Under the pieces are notes generated by a model. It ran no database searches and was not told the origin of the DNA. It saw only the letters and a list, made by a program, of their open reading frames with translations. Positions 1 through 8,731 of a DNA stretch of 64,000 nucleotides are shown piece after piece. Source of the DNA: Ectothiorhodospiraceae bacterium (lineage in GTDB: Bacteria; Pseudomonadota; Gammaproteobacteria; SZUA-152); NCBI GenBank assembly GCA_002401775.2, contig NVUB02000198.1, positions 1-64,000 on the forward strand. The letters are read 5' to 3'. A program made the position numbers and the translations under genes. Position 1 is the first letter of the stretch, and the number at the start of each line of letters is the position of its first letter.

Positions 1-3
1 AAT

Positions 4-63
4 CCTCTTAGTTTGTGGTTTTTTGTTTGCACTTTAAACTTAACAAACTTAAGAGGGTTTTTT
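4..63 (+). terminator. Rho-independent terminator of a gene left of the window
   Basis: A stem of CCTCTTAGTTTG (4-15) pairs with CAAACTTAAGAGG (44-56) with one bulged base and is followed by a run of six T. The orientation fits a plus-strand gene ending before the window. Confidence 0.65.
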
Positions 64-122
64 AACTACTTTCTAAATTATTTTCTTAATTTTCAATGTG
101 TTATGAATTTCTGGATGGGCAC

Positions 123-174
<52 letters not shown>

Positions 175-224
175 CAATAAGGTAGGGAATATGAGCTTTG
201 GAAACCTGGGGTTGTTACTGGCTT

Positions 225-254
225 TCTGGATACCGGCCTTCGCCGGTATGACGG
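225..254. repeat. REP-like short interspersed repeat
   Basis: CTGGATACCGGC, loop CTTC, GCCGGT, then ATGACGG: a 6-bp stem (232-237 with 242-247) in the CTGGATnCCGG...CCGGnATGACGG style of a widespread proteobacterial intergenic repeat. A divergent relative lies near 30440-30525. Confidence 0.6.
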
Positions 255-256
255 GG

Positions 257-285
257 GGGATGGGATGGGATGGGATGGGATGGGA
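257..285. repeat. Tandem pentanucleotide repeat (GGGAT)5-6
   Basis: Five full copies of GGGAT and a partial sixth follow the REP-like repeat directly. The rest of 286-330 shows nothing recognisable. Confidence 0.9.
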
Positions 286-330
286 GCGTTGACAGTCTGT
301 TTCGGTATATACACACCTCCCCCCTTACCA

Positions 331-3300
331 TTATGTAAAGATCCTTCGCATGCCTTGTTTTATATCTTCTAAAATTCGATAGCCCGTTGGGATTAACAAC
401 AGCGTCAAAAATGTCGCGTATAAAATACCAAAGCCCAATGACACGGCCATGGGAATCAGAAATTGTGCCTGTGTGCTTTTCTCTAGTAACAGCGGTGTCA
501 GGCCCGCAAAAGTGGTCAACGACGTCAACAATATAGGGCGGAATCGAGCACCACCCGCCGTGCGCAACGCTTCATCCAGAGACATACCTTCACGGCGTTT
601 ACGATTAATCCAGTCTACCAACACCAAGCTGTCATTCACTACCACGCCGGCCAGCGCTAACATCCCCATCATGCTCATGATGCTGAGATTAAGCCCCATC
701 ACCATGTGGCCTAGTAATGCGCCGACGATACTGAACGGGATGACGATGAGTACCAATAGCGGTTGAATGTAAGACCGAAACGGGATTGCTAATAACGCGT
801 AGATAGCAAATAAGGTAAAGATCGCTCCCGAAAAAAGACTGCCGAAGGTTTCACCCTGTTCGCGTTGTTCGCCTTCCAGGCTGTAGCGTACTCCGGGGTA
901 TTGTATTAACAGCACATCCATAAATTTTCGCAAATCTCGGGCGATGGCGCGAGCATCTGTGGTTTCTTTATCGAGGTCTGCCGAGACATTCACTACTCGC
1001 TGACGATCTATACGTCGAATGTTGGAAAACCCGTGCCCCATGTCAACCTCTGCCACATTTCCGAAGGGCACCTGAGCACCATTGGTCGTGCGAATACGCA
1101 TGGTGTCCAGACTATCGAGGTTTCGACGCTCGTCCTCTGGGTATCGCACCATCACTCGCACATCATCTCGTCCGCGTTGAATGCGCTGTGCCTCATCACC
1201 AAAAAATGCCTGTCGAACTTGTCTTCCCAACTCCGTCGTCGTTAGCCCTAACAATGCCGCCTCAGGTCTAACCGTGAGTTTAATTTCTGGTTTGCCGTCT
1301 TCAAAGCTGTCACGAATGTCGTACACACCGGGGTATTGCTGTAATTGTTCTCGCACCTCGGCGGCAACATCCGCCAGTAGTGAAAAGTCCTGCCCTGTTA
1401 GCTGCACATTAATGGGATCACCACCCCGACCAATTTCGGCGCGGTAGGTTAACTCTTTAGCACCGGGGATTTCGCCAATGGCGAGTCGCCAGGCACGCAC
1501 TAAATCATGTGTACTAACGTCAGCAGTGCGCTCTTCAGGCGGTACTAAGGCAAGGCTCACTTGCCCCAACACGGCACTGCCGCCACCCGCCGGTGGCCCG
1601 GAGCCGCCACCGCTCCAGCCGGTGTTGATCATAATTTTACTGATGACCGAATTGCCTTCGGTATCAACAAAACGCGCCTGGAGTTTTTTGGCTTCACTGG
1701 CCATATTCTCCAGATGACGCGCGGTCACTTCTTCCGGTGTGCCTGAATGCATGACTAACGTGGCGCGCGCCGTTTCACTTTCTACTCGTGGGAAAAAAGT
1801 AAAGGCATAACGGCCACTGGCCGCAAAGCTCACTACTATCAGTGAAATGGCGATAAAAATAGCCAAAGTCAAATATCGCTGTTTTAGCGCGGCCGTTAAC
1901 AGTGGTTGATAAAACCGTTTTACAAAGTATTCCAGACCATCGGCCACTCTACGTTGCAGGCGCGACAGAGGATTCAGTTTTTTATGTTGATGGTCTACAC
2001 GAACATGGCGCAAATGCGCCGGTAGAATCAGTTTTGACTCCACCCAGGAGAACAACAACACTGGGATTACTACCGCCGGAATTTGCGCAAATATAGTGCC
2101 GCGATCTCCCGCCACAAATAACAGTGGGCTAAAGGCCACCACGGTCGTCAATAACCCAAAGGTCACCGGTACGGCAACTTCCTGAGCGCCGCGCACGGCT
2201 GCATCGACAGCTGCCCCCTCTTCAGAGCCCGACCGTTTAAGATGGCTGAAAATATTTTCACCGGTCACGATGGCGTCATCCACGACGATGCCCAGTACCA
2301 AAATAAAGGCAAACAAACTGATGATGTTGATACTGACGCCCAGTTCAGGCATCAACCATAACGCGCCCATAAAACTGATGGGAATCCCCACACAGACCCA
2401 CAACGCCACAGAAATGCGTAAAAATATCGCCAGACACAAAAAGATTAATAAGCCGCCCTGCCAGGCACTATTGAGTAAAGTTTGTAGTCGCAATTTGACA
2501 ATACGTGAACGGTCACGCCATTCAGCCAGAGACACATTGCCCGGCAATTGCGCGGATTTTCGGACCACATAATCTTTAACAATTTGGCCAATTTCCAAGG
2601 CACTTTGATCACCTGTGCGATACACCTTTACCAATACACCTGGCTGTCCATTAAAGGTCATCGACAGTGGGTCTTGCTCAAAACCATCGTTAATAGTGGC
2701 GACATCACCGAGGGTCAAGCGGGTACCATCTGCTCGTGCGCGCAAGACTATTTTCGAATAATCATTGCCTTTATAGGCCTGCCCTGTGGTGCGTAATAAT
2801 ATTTCACCCCCTTCGGTACGAATCGAGCCTGCGGGTAAATCCACGGATGAGCGCCGTATCGCCTGTGTGACGGCATCAAAGGTCAGGTTATAACGGTTAA
2901 GCGTTTGCTCACTGAGTTCGATGCTGATTTCAGGGGCGCGTACGGCATTCAGTTCAACCTGATTAACCTTTGGCAGAGCGGCAAGGTCATCGCGAATTTC
3001 TTCACCATAACGGCGTAACTCTCGCTCCGACAACTCTCCTGTGCCCCCTCCCGATACCACAACACTGATCACCTCTTTTCTATAAGCCAACACACTATAG
3101 GTAGCCCGCTCTACCTCGTCGGGAAAGGTGGAAATGGCATCGACTCGTGCTTTGATATCTTCCAGTAATTGATGCGGATTAATGTTGGCGTGAACTTCCA
3201 CGCGAATACGGGCCGTGCCTTCATTGGCCAATGAGGTAATCTCGTCAATACCATCGAGGTCAGCAATGGCCTCTTCGACACGAATCACCAACGACTGTTC

Positions 3301-3483
3301 TACCTCACTGGGGGTCGCGCCGCGATAGTGAAGGCCGATAGTCACCACATCACTCTCGAAAGAGGGAAACACTTCCAAAGGAAGACGATTAAACGCCGTA
3401 TGTGCGCCCATCACCAGAATGATGACCATCATCAGATTAGCGGCCACCGGGTTACGCGCAAACCAATTGATCATGCCATGCAT
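331..3483 (-). CDS. RND-family efflux pump inner-membrane permease
   Basis: A 1050-residue proton-driven RND transporter of the AcrB/HAE-like type, which takes substrates from the periplasm or outer leaflet of the inner membrane and passes them through a membrane-fusion protein to an outer-membrane channel. The N-terminus (MINWFARNPVAANLMM) is the usual first-helix start. Two large periplasmic loops (about residues 30-330 and 560-860) and hydrophobic blocks at about 335-480 and 865-1040 give the normal twelve-helix plan. The paired aspartates of the proton relay are at D402-D403 in GIVVDDAI. The matching fusion-protein gene lies upstream on the same strand (3707-4921), separated by a repeat-rich gap. 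No TolC-type gene is in the window, so the substrate stays unknown. The length is normal and no lesions are seen. Confidence 0.95.
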   Translation of the reverse strand: MHGMINWFARNPVAANLMMVIILVMGAHTAFNRLPLEVFPSFESDVVTIGLHYRGATPSEVEQSLVIRVEEAIADLDGIDEITSLANEGTARIRVEVHANINPHQLLEDIKARVDAISTFPDEVERATYSVLAYRKEVISVVVSGGGTGELSERELRRYGEEIRDDLAALPKVNQVELNAVRAPEISIELSEQTLNRYNLTFDAVTQAIRRSSVDLPAGSIRTEGGEILLRTTGQAYKGNDYSKIVLRARADGTRLTLGDVATINDGFEQDPLSMTFNGQPGVLVKVYRTGDQSALEIGQIVKDYVVRKSAQLPGNVSLAEWRDRSRIVKLRLQTLLNSAWQGGLLIFLCLAIFLRISVALWVCVGIPISFMGALWLMPELGVSINIISLFAFILVLGIVVDDAIVTGENIFSHLKRSGSEEGAAVDAAVRGAQEVAVPVTFGLLTTVVAFSPLLFVAGDRGTIFAQIPAVVIPVLLFSWVESKLILPAHLRHVRVDHQHKKLNPLSRLQRRVADGLEYFVKRFYQPLLTAALKQRYLTLAIFIAISLIVVSFAASGRYAFTFFPRVESETARATLVMHSGTPEEVTARHLENMASEAKKLQARFVDTEGNSVISKIMINTGWSGGGSGPPAGGGSAVLGQVSLALVPPEERTADVSTHDLVRAWRLAIGEIPGAKELTYRAEIGRGGDPINVQLTGQDFSLLADVAAEVREQLQQYPGVYDIRDSFEDGKPEIKLTVRPEAALLGLTTTELGRQVRQAFFGDEAQRIQRGRDDVRVMVRYPEDERRNLDSLDTMRIRTTNGAQVPFGNVAEVDMGHGFSNIRRIDRQRVVNVSADLDKETTDARAIARDLRKFMDVLLIQYPGVRYSLEGEQREQGETFGSLFSGAIFTLFAIYALLAIPFRSYIQPLLVLIVIPFSIVGALLGHMVMGLNLSIMSMMGMLALAGVVVNDSLVLVDWINRKRREGMSLDEALRTAGGARFRPILLTSLTTFAGLTPLLLEKSTQAQFLIPMAVSLGFGILYATFLTLLLIPTGYRILEDIKQGMRRIFT

Positions 3484-3537
3484 GATGTTGTCCTTTTAAA
3501 GGGCGCGCGTTCATGGCGGAGTAAAATCAATGACGTA

Positions 3538-3756
3538 AAATCCAACGCAGAGACGCTAAGGCGCAAAGAGCGCAGCGGTATCTTTGGTACCCACGCCGCT
3601 CTGGGGGAATCTATACCACGGGTGATTTTTTCACTTCCGTATGCATTCCTACGCAGGAGCGTGGGAACGAGATTATCTACTGAAAGGTAAGGCGACATTG
3701 GAATTTTTATAAAACCTTTGCGGGCTCAGCGTCTTTGCGCCTTTGCGTTGGATTGA
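3538..3756. repeat. Intergenic repeat cassette with inverted ends
   Basis: A motif close to ATCCAACGCAGAGACGC at 3540-3571 recurs inverted at about 3722-3755. Between them lies the sequence CCTACGCAGGAGCGTGGGAA with GTGGGAACGAG, a type seen repeatedly between genes in proteobacteria. The right arm runs into the 3' end of the membrane-fusion gene and encodes its last residues. Confidence 0.7.
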
Positions 3757-4921
3757 ATGGGCTTTTTTTACTTTCTCTTTTATCCTCACCCAATACTGAA
3801 ACAGCCATACCTTCGCGCGCAAAGGGCATTGGGGTGAGTGAAATACGTTCGCCATTTTCCAGGCCTGCGCTAACAATGACCTGTTGGTCTTTACGCAACA
3901 CCACTTTTACGGCTCGCCGCTGGAGATGATTATCGGCAGTGAGCACCAATACATTGCCATCACTTTCTACCACCTGTCTCGGCAGTACAAATACGTCTTT
4001 AAGTAAAGTACCGGTAATATCTGCTTCAACAAACTGGCCTATATTAAGCGGTGTTTTATTGTGGCGTCGTTGAAAAGGCTGGTCGATTTGAGCAACCACA
4101 AATAGCTGACGACTGGCAGTGTCAATGGCAGCTTCAGTGCGCACCAAACGCCCTTGCCACTGGTTTACTTGTTGGCCCAGGCGGGCAGTCAGGGTCAGTT
4201 TTGCAGAATGACCGCTACCGGGTAGGGTCACAAAAGCCAATTGGCTATCCGTCAGCGGCAAGCGCACCTCGGCGGCATCCACGGAGTACAACGTTGCTGC
4301 CACCGTGCCGGGTGAGACGTACTGCCCCAGATCCACGGATGTTTCCAGAACCCGGCCTGCATAGGGTGCTCGTATGTGGGTGCGCTGCAAATTAATCTCG
4401 GCCAGCTGCAAACGCGCTTCAGAGGCTGCCACTTCAGCTTCAGCACTGACCACCTGGGGCTTATGCAAGGTCAAATCCGTCGGACCTTGCTTGCGCTTCA
4501 GTTTTTCCCAATCATTCAGTGCGTGTTCCGCCAGTGCCTTTTCCTGTTGCAGTGCCAGTCGGGCACGAGCCAGATCCGCACGTGCAATGGTTATCGCGTG
4601 TTGAAAGTCAATAGGGTCAATGGTGAACAACTCATCGCCCGCACCAAAAAAGGTACCGTTACGAAAGGCATCGGCTGTCGCAATGATTCGCCCCGCCACC
4701 TCGGGAATTAAGGTACTTTGAGTACGCGGCGTCACGATACCCTGAGTCTGTAGCACCACTTGATAGTCTTCAGCGGTGACTGACATCACTTCCACCACCG
4801 GTAATACTGGTTTTGGCGTGCGCTGGGTCACCTCGGGGCCTGTGGCCATCAACACAACACCTGCCGCTACACCAAGGCCCAGCACCAAAACGGGTAACAG
4901 AATGCGAATAAAAAGATTCAT
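3707..4921 (-). CDS. RND efflux membrane-fusion (periplasmic adaptor) protein
   Basis: A 404-residue HlyD/AcrA-type adaptor linking the RND permease to an outer-membrane channel. A single N-terminal membrane anchor (residues 5-27, LFIRILLPVLVLGLGVAAG) has no lipobox. A lipoyl half-motif is followed by a helical hairpin of about 100 residues rich in Ala, Leu and Glu (about 100-190), then the second lipoyl half (THIRAPYAGRV) and beta-barrel domains to about 370. The gene precedes the permease in the same orientation, the usual operon order. The C-terminal tail beginning NPTQRRKDAEPAKV is encoded by the intergenic repeat, so the original stop was probably lost and the present one lies inside the repeat. 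The tail is unlikely to be part of the folded adaptor. Confidence 0.92.
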   Translation of the reverse strand: MNLFIRILLPVLVLGLGVAAGVVLMATGPEVTQRTPKPVLPVVEVMSVTAEDYQVVLQTQGIVTPRTQSTLIPEVAGRIIATADAFRNGTFFGAGDELFTIDPIDFQHAITIARADLARARLALQQEKALAEHALNDWEKLKRKQGPTDLTLHKPQVVSAEAEVAASEARLQLAEINLQRTHIRAPYAGRVLETSVDLGQYVSPGTVAATLYSVDAAEVRLPLTDSQLAFVTLPGSGHSAKLTLTARLGQQVNQWQGRLVRTEAAIDTASRQLFVVAQIDQPFQRRHNKTPLNIGQFVEADITGTLLKDVFVLPRQVVESDGNVLVLTADNHLQRRAVKVVLRKDQQVIVSAGLENGERISLTPMPFAREGMAVSVLGEDKRESKKSPFNPTQRRKDAEPAKVL

Positions 4922-5193
4922 AAGCGGTTTCCACTATGGTGCAACGCACTCATCGGTGGCGAAGATGCTGAATATGCATAGGCAAATTCAAACTCAAAAT
5001 CAATCGTCATAACTATTTCATCATTCATTTCACTAAAAGCCTGTAAGTACTAATGAGTACATTGCTTAGAAGACACGAGCAAACAATTAAGGTGCCTCAT
5101 GCACGCTATCCTGAGTCTGAATATGGGTCAACTAGCGATTAGCGGCACTCTTTGTGTCAAACCACCAAAATCCATGTACTTCCATCAATATGA

Positions 5194-5853
5194 CTACGCA
5201 GACTTTTCTACTGGCAAGCCCGCATGTTTCCACTCAGGGAATCCATCTTGTAGCCGCCGCGCCTTCCATCCCATTTCACGCAGCCTGGCCACAGCATCAA
5301 AGGCCAATACACAATGTGGGCCACGGCAATAAGCCACGACCTCGAGGTCTGACTCCACTGCCTGCATATAGGTTTCAAGTTCTTCAAGAGAAACATTCAC
5401 CGCGCCCGGCACATGCCCGGCTGCAAATTCTTCTGGCGGACGTATGTCCAACACCGTAACTCGCCCCTGTCGGGTTCGCTCCAGGAGTTCTTCTCTGGAA
5501 ACAGGCTCCAAATTGTCTTTTACCGTCAGAAAACGGTTTACCAGAGACTCTACATCTGCCACGTGACGGCCTGCGACCGTACGCAGGGCTTCGAGCAAAG
5601 TCATCACATCGTCACCACTGAGCTGGTAAAAAACTTTCAAGCCCTGTTTTCGTGAAATGATCAGCCCTGCCTGGCGAAGCTGTTGCAGGTGTTGCGATGT
5701 ATTGGCCACACTCAGCCCGGAGATGGTCGCCAATTGATCCACACAGCGCTCTCCCTGAGCTAAATACTCTAATAATTCCAAGCGGTTACCATTACTCAAT
5801 GCCTTGCCAACACGCGCAAACTGGGTAAACAGGTCTTGTTTGAAATTTGGCAT
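5194..5853 (-). CDS. ArsR-family regulator fused to a rhodanese domain
   Basis: 219 residues. An ArsR/SmtB winged-helix DNA-binding domain occupies about residues 10-95 (LSVANTSQHLQQLRQAG is the recognition helix), and a single rhodanese domain occupies about 115-215. The rhodanese loop is C176-R-G-P-H-C181, with the catalytic Cys at 176 and a second Cys at 181. The metal-binding ELCVCxL motif of metal-sensing ArsR proteins is replaced by ERCVDQL with one Cys, so a metal ligand set is not evident. The fusion suggests a repressor that senses sulfane sulfur, sulfide or a thiol state, but this is inference. The gene is 5' to the RND operon on the same strand and divergent from the hydroxylase at 6368. 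A 12-bp palindrome lies 21 bp before its start codon. Confidence 0.92.
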   Translation of the reverse strand: MPNFKQDLFTQFARVGKALSNGNRLELLEYLAQGERCVDQLATISGLSVANTSQHLQQLRQAGLIISRKQGLKVFYQLSGDDVMTLLEALRTVAGRHVADVESLVNRFLTVKDNLEPVSREELLERTRQGRVTVLDIRPPEEFAAGHVPGAVNVSLEELETYMQAVESDLEVVAYCRGPHCVLAFDAVARLREMGWKARRLQDGFPEWKHAGLPVEKSA

Positions 5854-5873
5854 GAAATTCTCTCGACCCTGTG

Positions 5874-5885
5874 TTGTCTAGACAA
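5874..5885. promoter_or_regulatory. Candidate operator palindrome upstream of the ArsR-rhodanese gene
   Basis: TTGTCTAGACAA is a perfect 12-bp palindrome ending 21 bp before the start codon (minus strand). Its position fits an autoregulatory operator of the ArsR-type protein; binding is inferred. Confidence 0.5.
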
Positions 5886-6367
5886 TGAACATGGACTTGG
5901 TGAGCCATTACGACGGAATGCCTCTACTTGACCACAAACTCTCAGCTGCTACTCTAACGCAAGCTATTCAACTAATCCATTGAATGCTTGAATGGTTAAT
6001 CGTTGAATTAACATTACATTTGCTCGGCCTTTCGTCAAACACCAGGATATGGTTATGGTAAGGACAATTTCGTGTTGCTGGAATACTATTTTGGAATAGT
6101 ATTAATAATACGTTTAGCGCTGGTGAGCATAAAATGGATGCCCTGTATTCAGAAGACGCCGTAAAGGGTTCTCTGCGACTAACCTTTCTGCACACGGGTA
6201 TCCTTTTCTACCGGTTTATTCGTATGAGTGAAGATCAAAATAATGAATAATGATAAATCGTTATTAGCCGTTATGATGCGCAACAAGGTGTCGCTCATGA
6301 CACTCGATAGGAGTAGATGCCGCTTAATCGCATTCACTCTCTCAAAGACACACACAGGAAAAAAACA
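5886..6367. other. Intergenic region with a hairpin
   Basis: There is no supported gene here. AATACTATT (6082-6090) and its reverse complement AATAGTATT (6095-6103) form a 9-bp inverted repeat with a TTGG loop. It could be an operator or a weak RNA hairpin in the divergent region between the ArsR-rhodanese gene and the hydroxylase gene. Confidence 0.5.
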
Positions 6368-7318
6368 ATGAGTACCGATATGAGCGTTAGCGAATTCATT
6401 TTACAAAATGAACCCACCATCAGAATCGGTTTTTTTATTAGCATTTTTGCGATAATGGCCATTTGGGAGATCATCGCACCCCGTCGGGCGCTGACCATTT
6501 GCAAGGCGGTACGATGGATAAATAACATGGGGATAGTGTTCTTAAACACGGCCATTATACGTTTTATTTTCCCCATTGCGGCCGTCAATCTCGCCGCCTT
6601 CGCGGTGGCGCATGACTGGGGAATTCTTAACGTCTACTCAGTACCCTTTGCGCTCGCTGTGCTGATTTCTGTTGTCGCGTTAGATTTCATTATTTATTTA
6701 CAACATGTGCTGGTACATGCCATTCCCGCACTGTGGCGCCTTCATCGCGTGCACCATGCCGATCTTGACTTTGATGTCACTACCGGTGCCCGCTTTCACC
6801 CTATCGAAATCATTATGTCCATGTTGATTAAATTTTCGGCCATCGTGGTCATCGGTCCACCGGTCATCGCCGTGGTGATCTTTGAAGTGGTACTCAGTTC
6901 CATGGCCATGTTTAATCACTCCAATGTTCGCCTGCCGCTGGGATTGGACCGGGTGATACGTATATTATTTGTCACACCCGACATGCACCGTGTTCACCAC
7001 TCGACAGAAGATAACGAAACCAACAGTAATTTCGGTTTTAATCTCTCTATATGGGATAAACTATTTGGCACTTATATAGACCAGCCTCGCGGTGGTCACC
7101 ACGATATGCACATCGGGATTCACGGTTTCAAAGACCCCAAACAAGTCAGCCAATTACCCGGCATGTTAATGTTACCCTTCGTCGGCAAGATTACCGGCTA
7201 TGCCATTAACCGGCGCGAATGGAGTAAAGAGTCGAGTAAAGAGTGGGGTAAGGAGAGAAGTAAAGAGTCGAGTATAGAATCGAGCAATGTAGAATTTCAT
7301 GACAACAAAAAAGAATAA
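6368..7318 (+). CDS. Sterol desaturase / fatty acid hydroxylase family membrane protein
   Basis: 316 residues. This is a di-iron membrane oxygenase of the fatty-acid-hydroxylase superfamily, whose members hydroxylate or desaturate lipids in the inner membrane. Several hydrophobic helices precede the histidine clusters HVLVHAIPALWRLHRVHHAD, HPIE, a HS pair and HRVHHST, which match the HxxxH / HxxHH / HxxHH ligand pattern. I chose the ATG at 6368 because AGGA stands 9 bp upstream (6356-6359); an in-frame ATG at 6317 lacks such a site. The C-terminus carries a low-complexity tail of repeating Glu-Ser-Ser-Lys, encoded by imperfect AGTAAAGAGTCG repeats. The gene overlaps the AraC-type regulator by 20 bp, so the two are probably co-transcribed. 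The substrate is unknown. Confidence 0.9.
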   Translation: MSTDMSVSEFILQNEPTIRIGFFISIFAIMAIWEIIAPRRALTICKAVRWINNMGIVFLNTAIIRFIFPIAAVNLAAFAVAHDWGILNVYSVPFALAVLISVVALDFIIYLQHVLVHAIPALWRLHRVHHADLDFDVTTGARFHPIEIIMSMLIKFSAIVVIGPPVIAVVIFEVVLSSMAMFNHSNVRLPLGLDRVIRILFVTPDMHRVHHSTEDNETNSNFGFNLSIWDKLFGTYIDQPRGGHHDMHIGIHGFKDPKQVSQLPGMLMLPFVGKITGYAINRREWSKESSKEWGKERSKESSIESSNVEFHDNKKE

Positions 7319-8252
7319 AACTAACGCTGAATATTTACGAAGAATAAACAAAGCCATCGAATATATTGCCAACAATATTGACCAAAACCTCTCCCTCGAC
7401 AAGGTTGCCAGCGCCAGTCATTTTTCACCTTTTCACTTTCACCGTATTTTTCACGGTCTTGTTGGCGAAACGGTCAATGATTTTGTTTCGCGGAAAAGAC
7501 TCGAAAAAGCTGCCATCACACTCATTAGCAAACCCACGATGAGCGTAACAGAGGTGGCTGAAATACGCGGGTTTTCATCAAGCGCGAACTTTTCAAAAGC
7601 CTTCAAGTTGTATTTTGGCGTTAGCCCCAGCCAACTCAGAAATCCCCACAACAATAAAAATAGCAAGATTGGAAAAATTTATAGCAAGTATGGAAAGGCA
7701 TTTAATACCCAGGATCTTTATTCTCAATTTGTCACCCATTCAAGGGTATTTTCACCTGACAAATTAGAGGAAATGTTAATGAACGTTAAAATAGAAGCAC
7801 TGAAAGAAAAAAAGGTTGCTTACCTAACGGCACCAAATGGCTATGACCTGGACTCAATCTTTGAAACCTGGGATAAAATTACAAACTGGGCTGAATCAAA
7901 AGGTATTGATGACCCTATCAACAAGCGATTCGCTATATGCCATGACAACCCGGCCATTACGCCCACGGATAAATGTCGTTATGACGCGAGTATCGAGATC
8001 AACACGACGACTGATGTTATTCAGCCATACTCAACATCAATAATTCCATCCGGAAAATACGGCATTGCCTATTATAAAGGGCCGAGTGAAAACGTAAGCG
8101 ATTTTTACCGGGAGCTGTATGCCAATTGGTTGCCGGTTAGTGGTTTTGAACCCGATGATTTTCCGCCCGTCGCGCATTATCTGAATGACTCACGCAAAGA
8201 TGGCTTTGTCGAAATGGAAGTTCATATAAAACTTCTCACATTGAACGTTTAA
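7299..8252 (+). CDS. AraC-family regulator with GyrI-like effector domain
   Basis: 317 residues. The N-terminal part (about 12-112) contains the two helix-turn-helix motifs of AraC/XylS proteins, with the signature ending FGVSPSQLR. The C-terminal part (about 155-315) is a GyrI-like / SOUL-like ligand-binding domain with the usual ending FVEMEVHIKL. This order (HTH first) is typical of the Rob/SoxS-related AraC-GyrI group that binds small hydrophobic effectors. The start overlaps the end of the hydroxylase gene by 20 bp, suggesting translational coupling and a role in regulating it. A linker at about 115-150 is Asn- and Lys-rich. Confidence 0.92.
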   Translation: MTTKKNKTNAEYLRRINKAIEYIANNIDQNLSLDKVASASHFSPFHFHRIFHGLVGETVNDFVSRKRLEKAAITLISKPTMSVTEVAEIRGFSSSANFSKAFKLYFGVSPSQLRNPHNNKNSKIGKIYSKYGKAFNTQDLYSQFVTHSRVFSPDKLEEMLMNVKIEALKEKKVAYLTAPNGYDLDSIFETWDKITNWAESKGIDDPINKRFAICHDNPAITPTDKCRYDASIEINTTTDVIQPYSTSIIPSGKYGIAYYKGPSENVSDFYRELYANWLPVSGFEPDDFPPVAHYLNDSRKDGFVEMEVHIKLLTLNV

Positions 8253-8467
8253 TTTTTACCCGTAACGATAATCACATGGCTGGAAGCTCACGCTCCAGCC
8301 TTTTTTACGATTACCGTAACCACAATACACACCGTTCCCCAAAAGAATTCCCCATAGCCATAGCGATAGCAAGTCGTTATGATCGTTTCATACCTAATAA
8401 ATGTATATTTATCTTAACAGTTGCATAAATCGAGTGTAAAAAGCGAAAAACGATCATTATTGGTCTA

Positions 8468-8684
8468 TTTCTGGAATTCACTGTGGGTGATATCCAGAAA
8501 CACGTTAACTTTCGGACTAAAAGTGTGCCAACCTGAAGGGACGTGGTGCAGTTACTTATCATTTGAGACACGCGTAAATACATCCCTGTAAGCTCGACAG
8601 CGACATCCATGTCGCTGACGGTCTCAAATGATAAGTAACTGCACCACTTCTGGGGTACATTCAAAATGCGCTATTTTATGCAAC
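8468..8684 (-). repeat. Interspersed element, long copy, with perfect 27-bp inverted repeat insert
   Basis: Read on the minus strand this matches the element at 57633-57734: both start near GTTnCATAAAATnGC, share CCCCAGAAGTGGTGCAGTT, then TTTTAGTCCGAAAGTTAACG and end near TGAATTCCAGAAA. This copy also contains a hairpin module: a 27-bp arm at 8543-8569 and its perfect complement at 8621-8647. In the loop is a second palindrome AGCGACAT-CC-ATGTCGCT (8599-8616) next to TTACAGGGATGTATTTACGC, a phrase common in gammaproteobacterial intergenic repeats. There is no transposase. The flanks 8253-8467 and 8685-8731 hold no gene. Confidence 0.85.
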
Positions 8685-8731
8685 GTTAGGGTTTACATAC
8701 GTCAACCCCATTTCAACAAGGTCTTTCATTC

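Noticed and set aside
5968-6195. 75-codon minus-strand frame between ArsR-rhodanese and hydroxylase genes
   Set aside because: It contains the 6082 hairpin, has no ribosome site and no recognisable domain.
8377-8664. Minus-strand open frame of 95 codons starting MNVPQKWCS
   Set aside because: It lies within the dispersed hairpin element; the same N-terminal residues arise from the copy at 57653, so the likeness is between repeats and not proteins.
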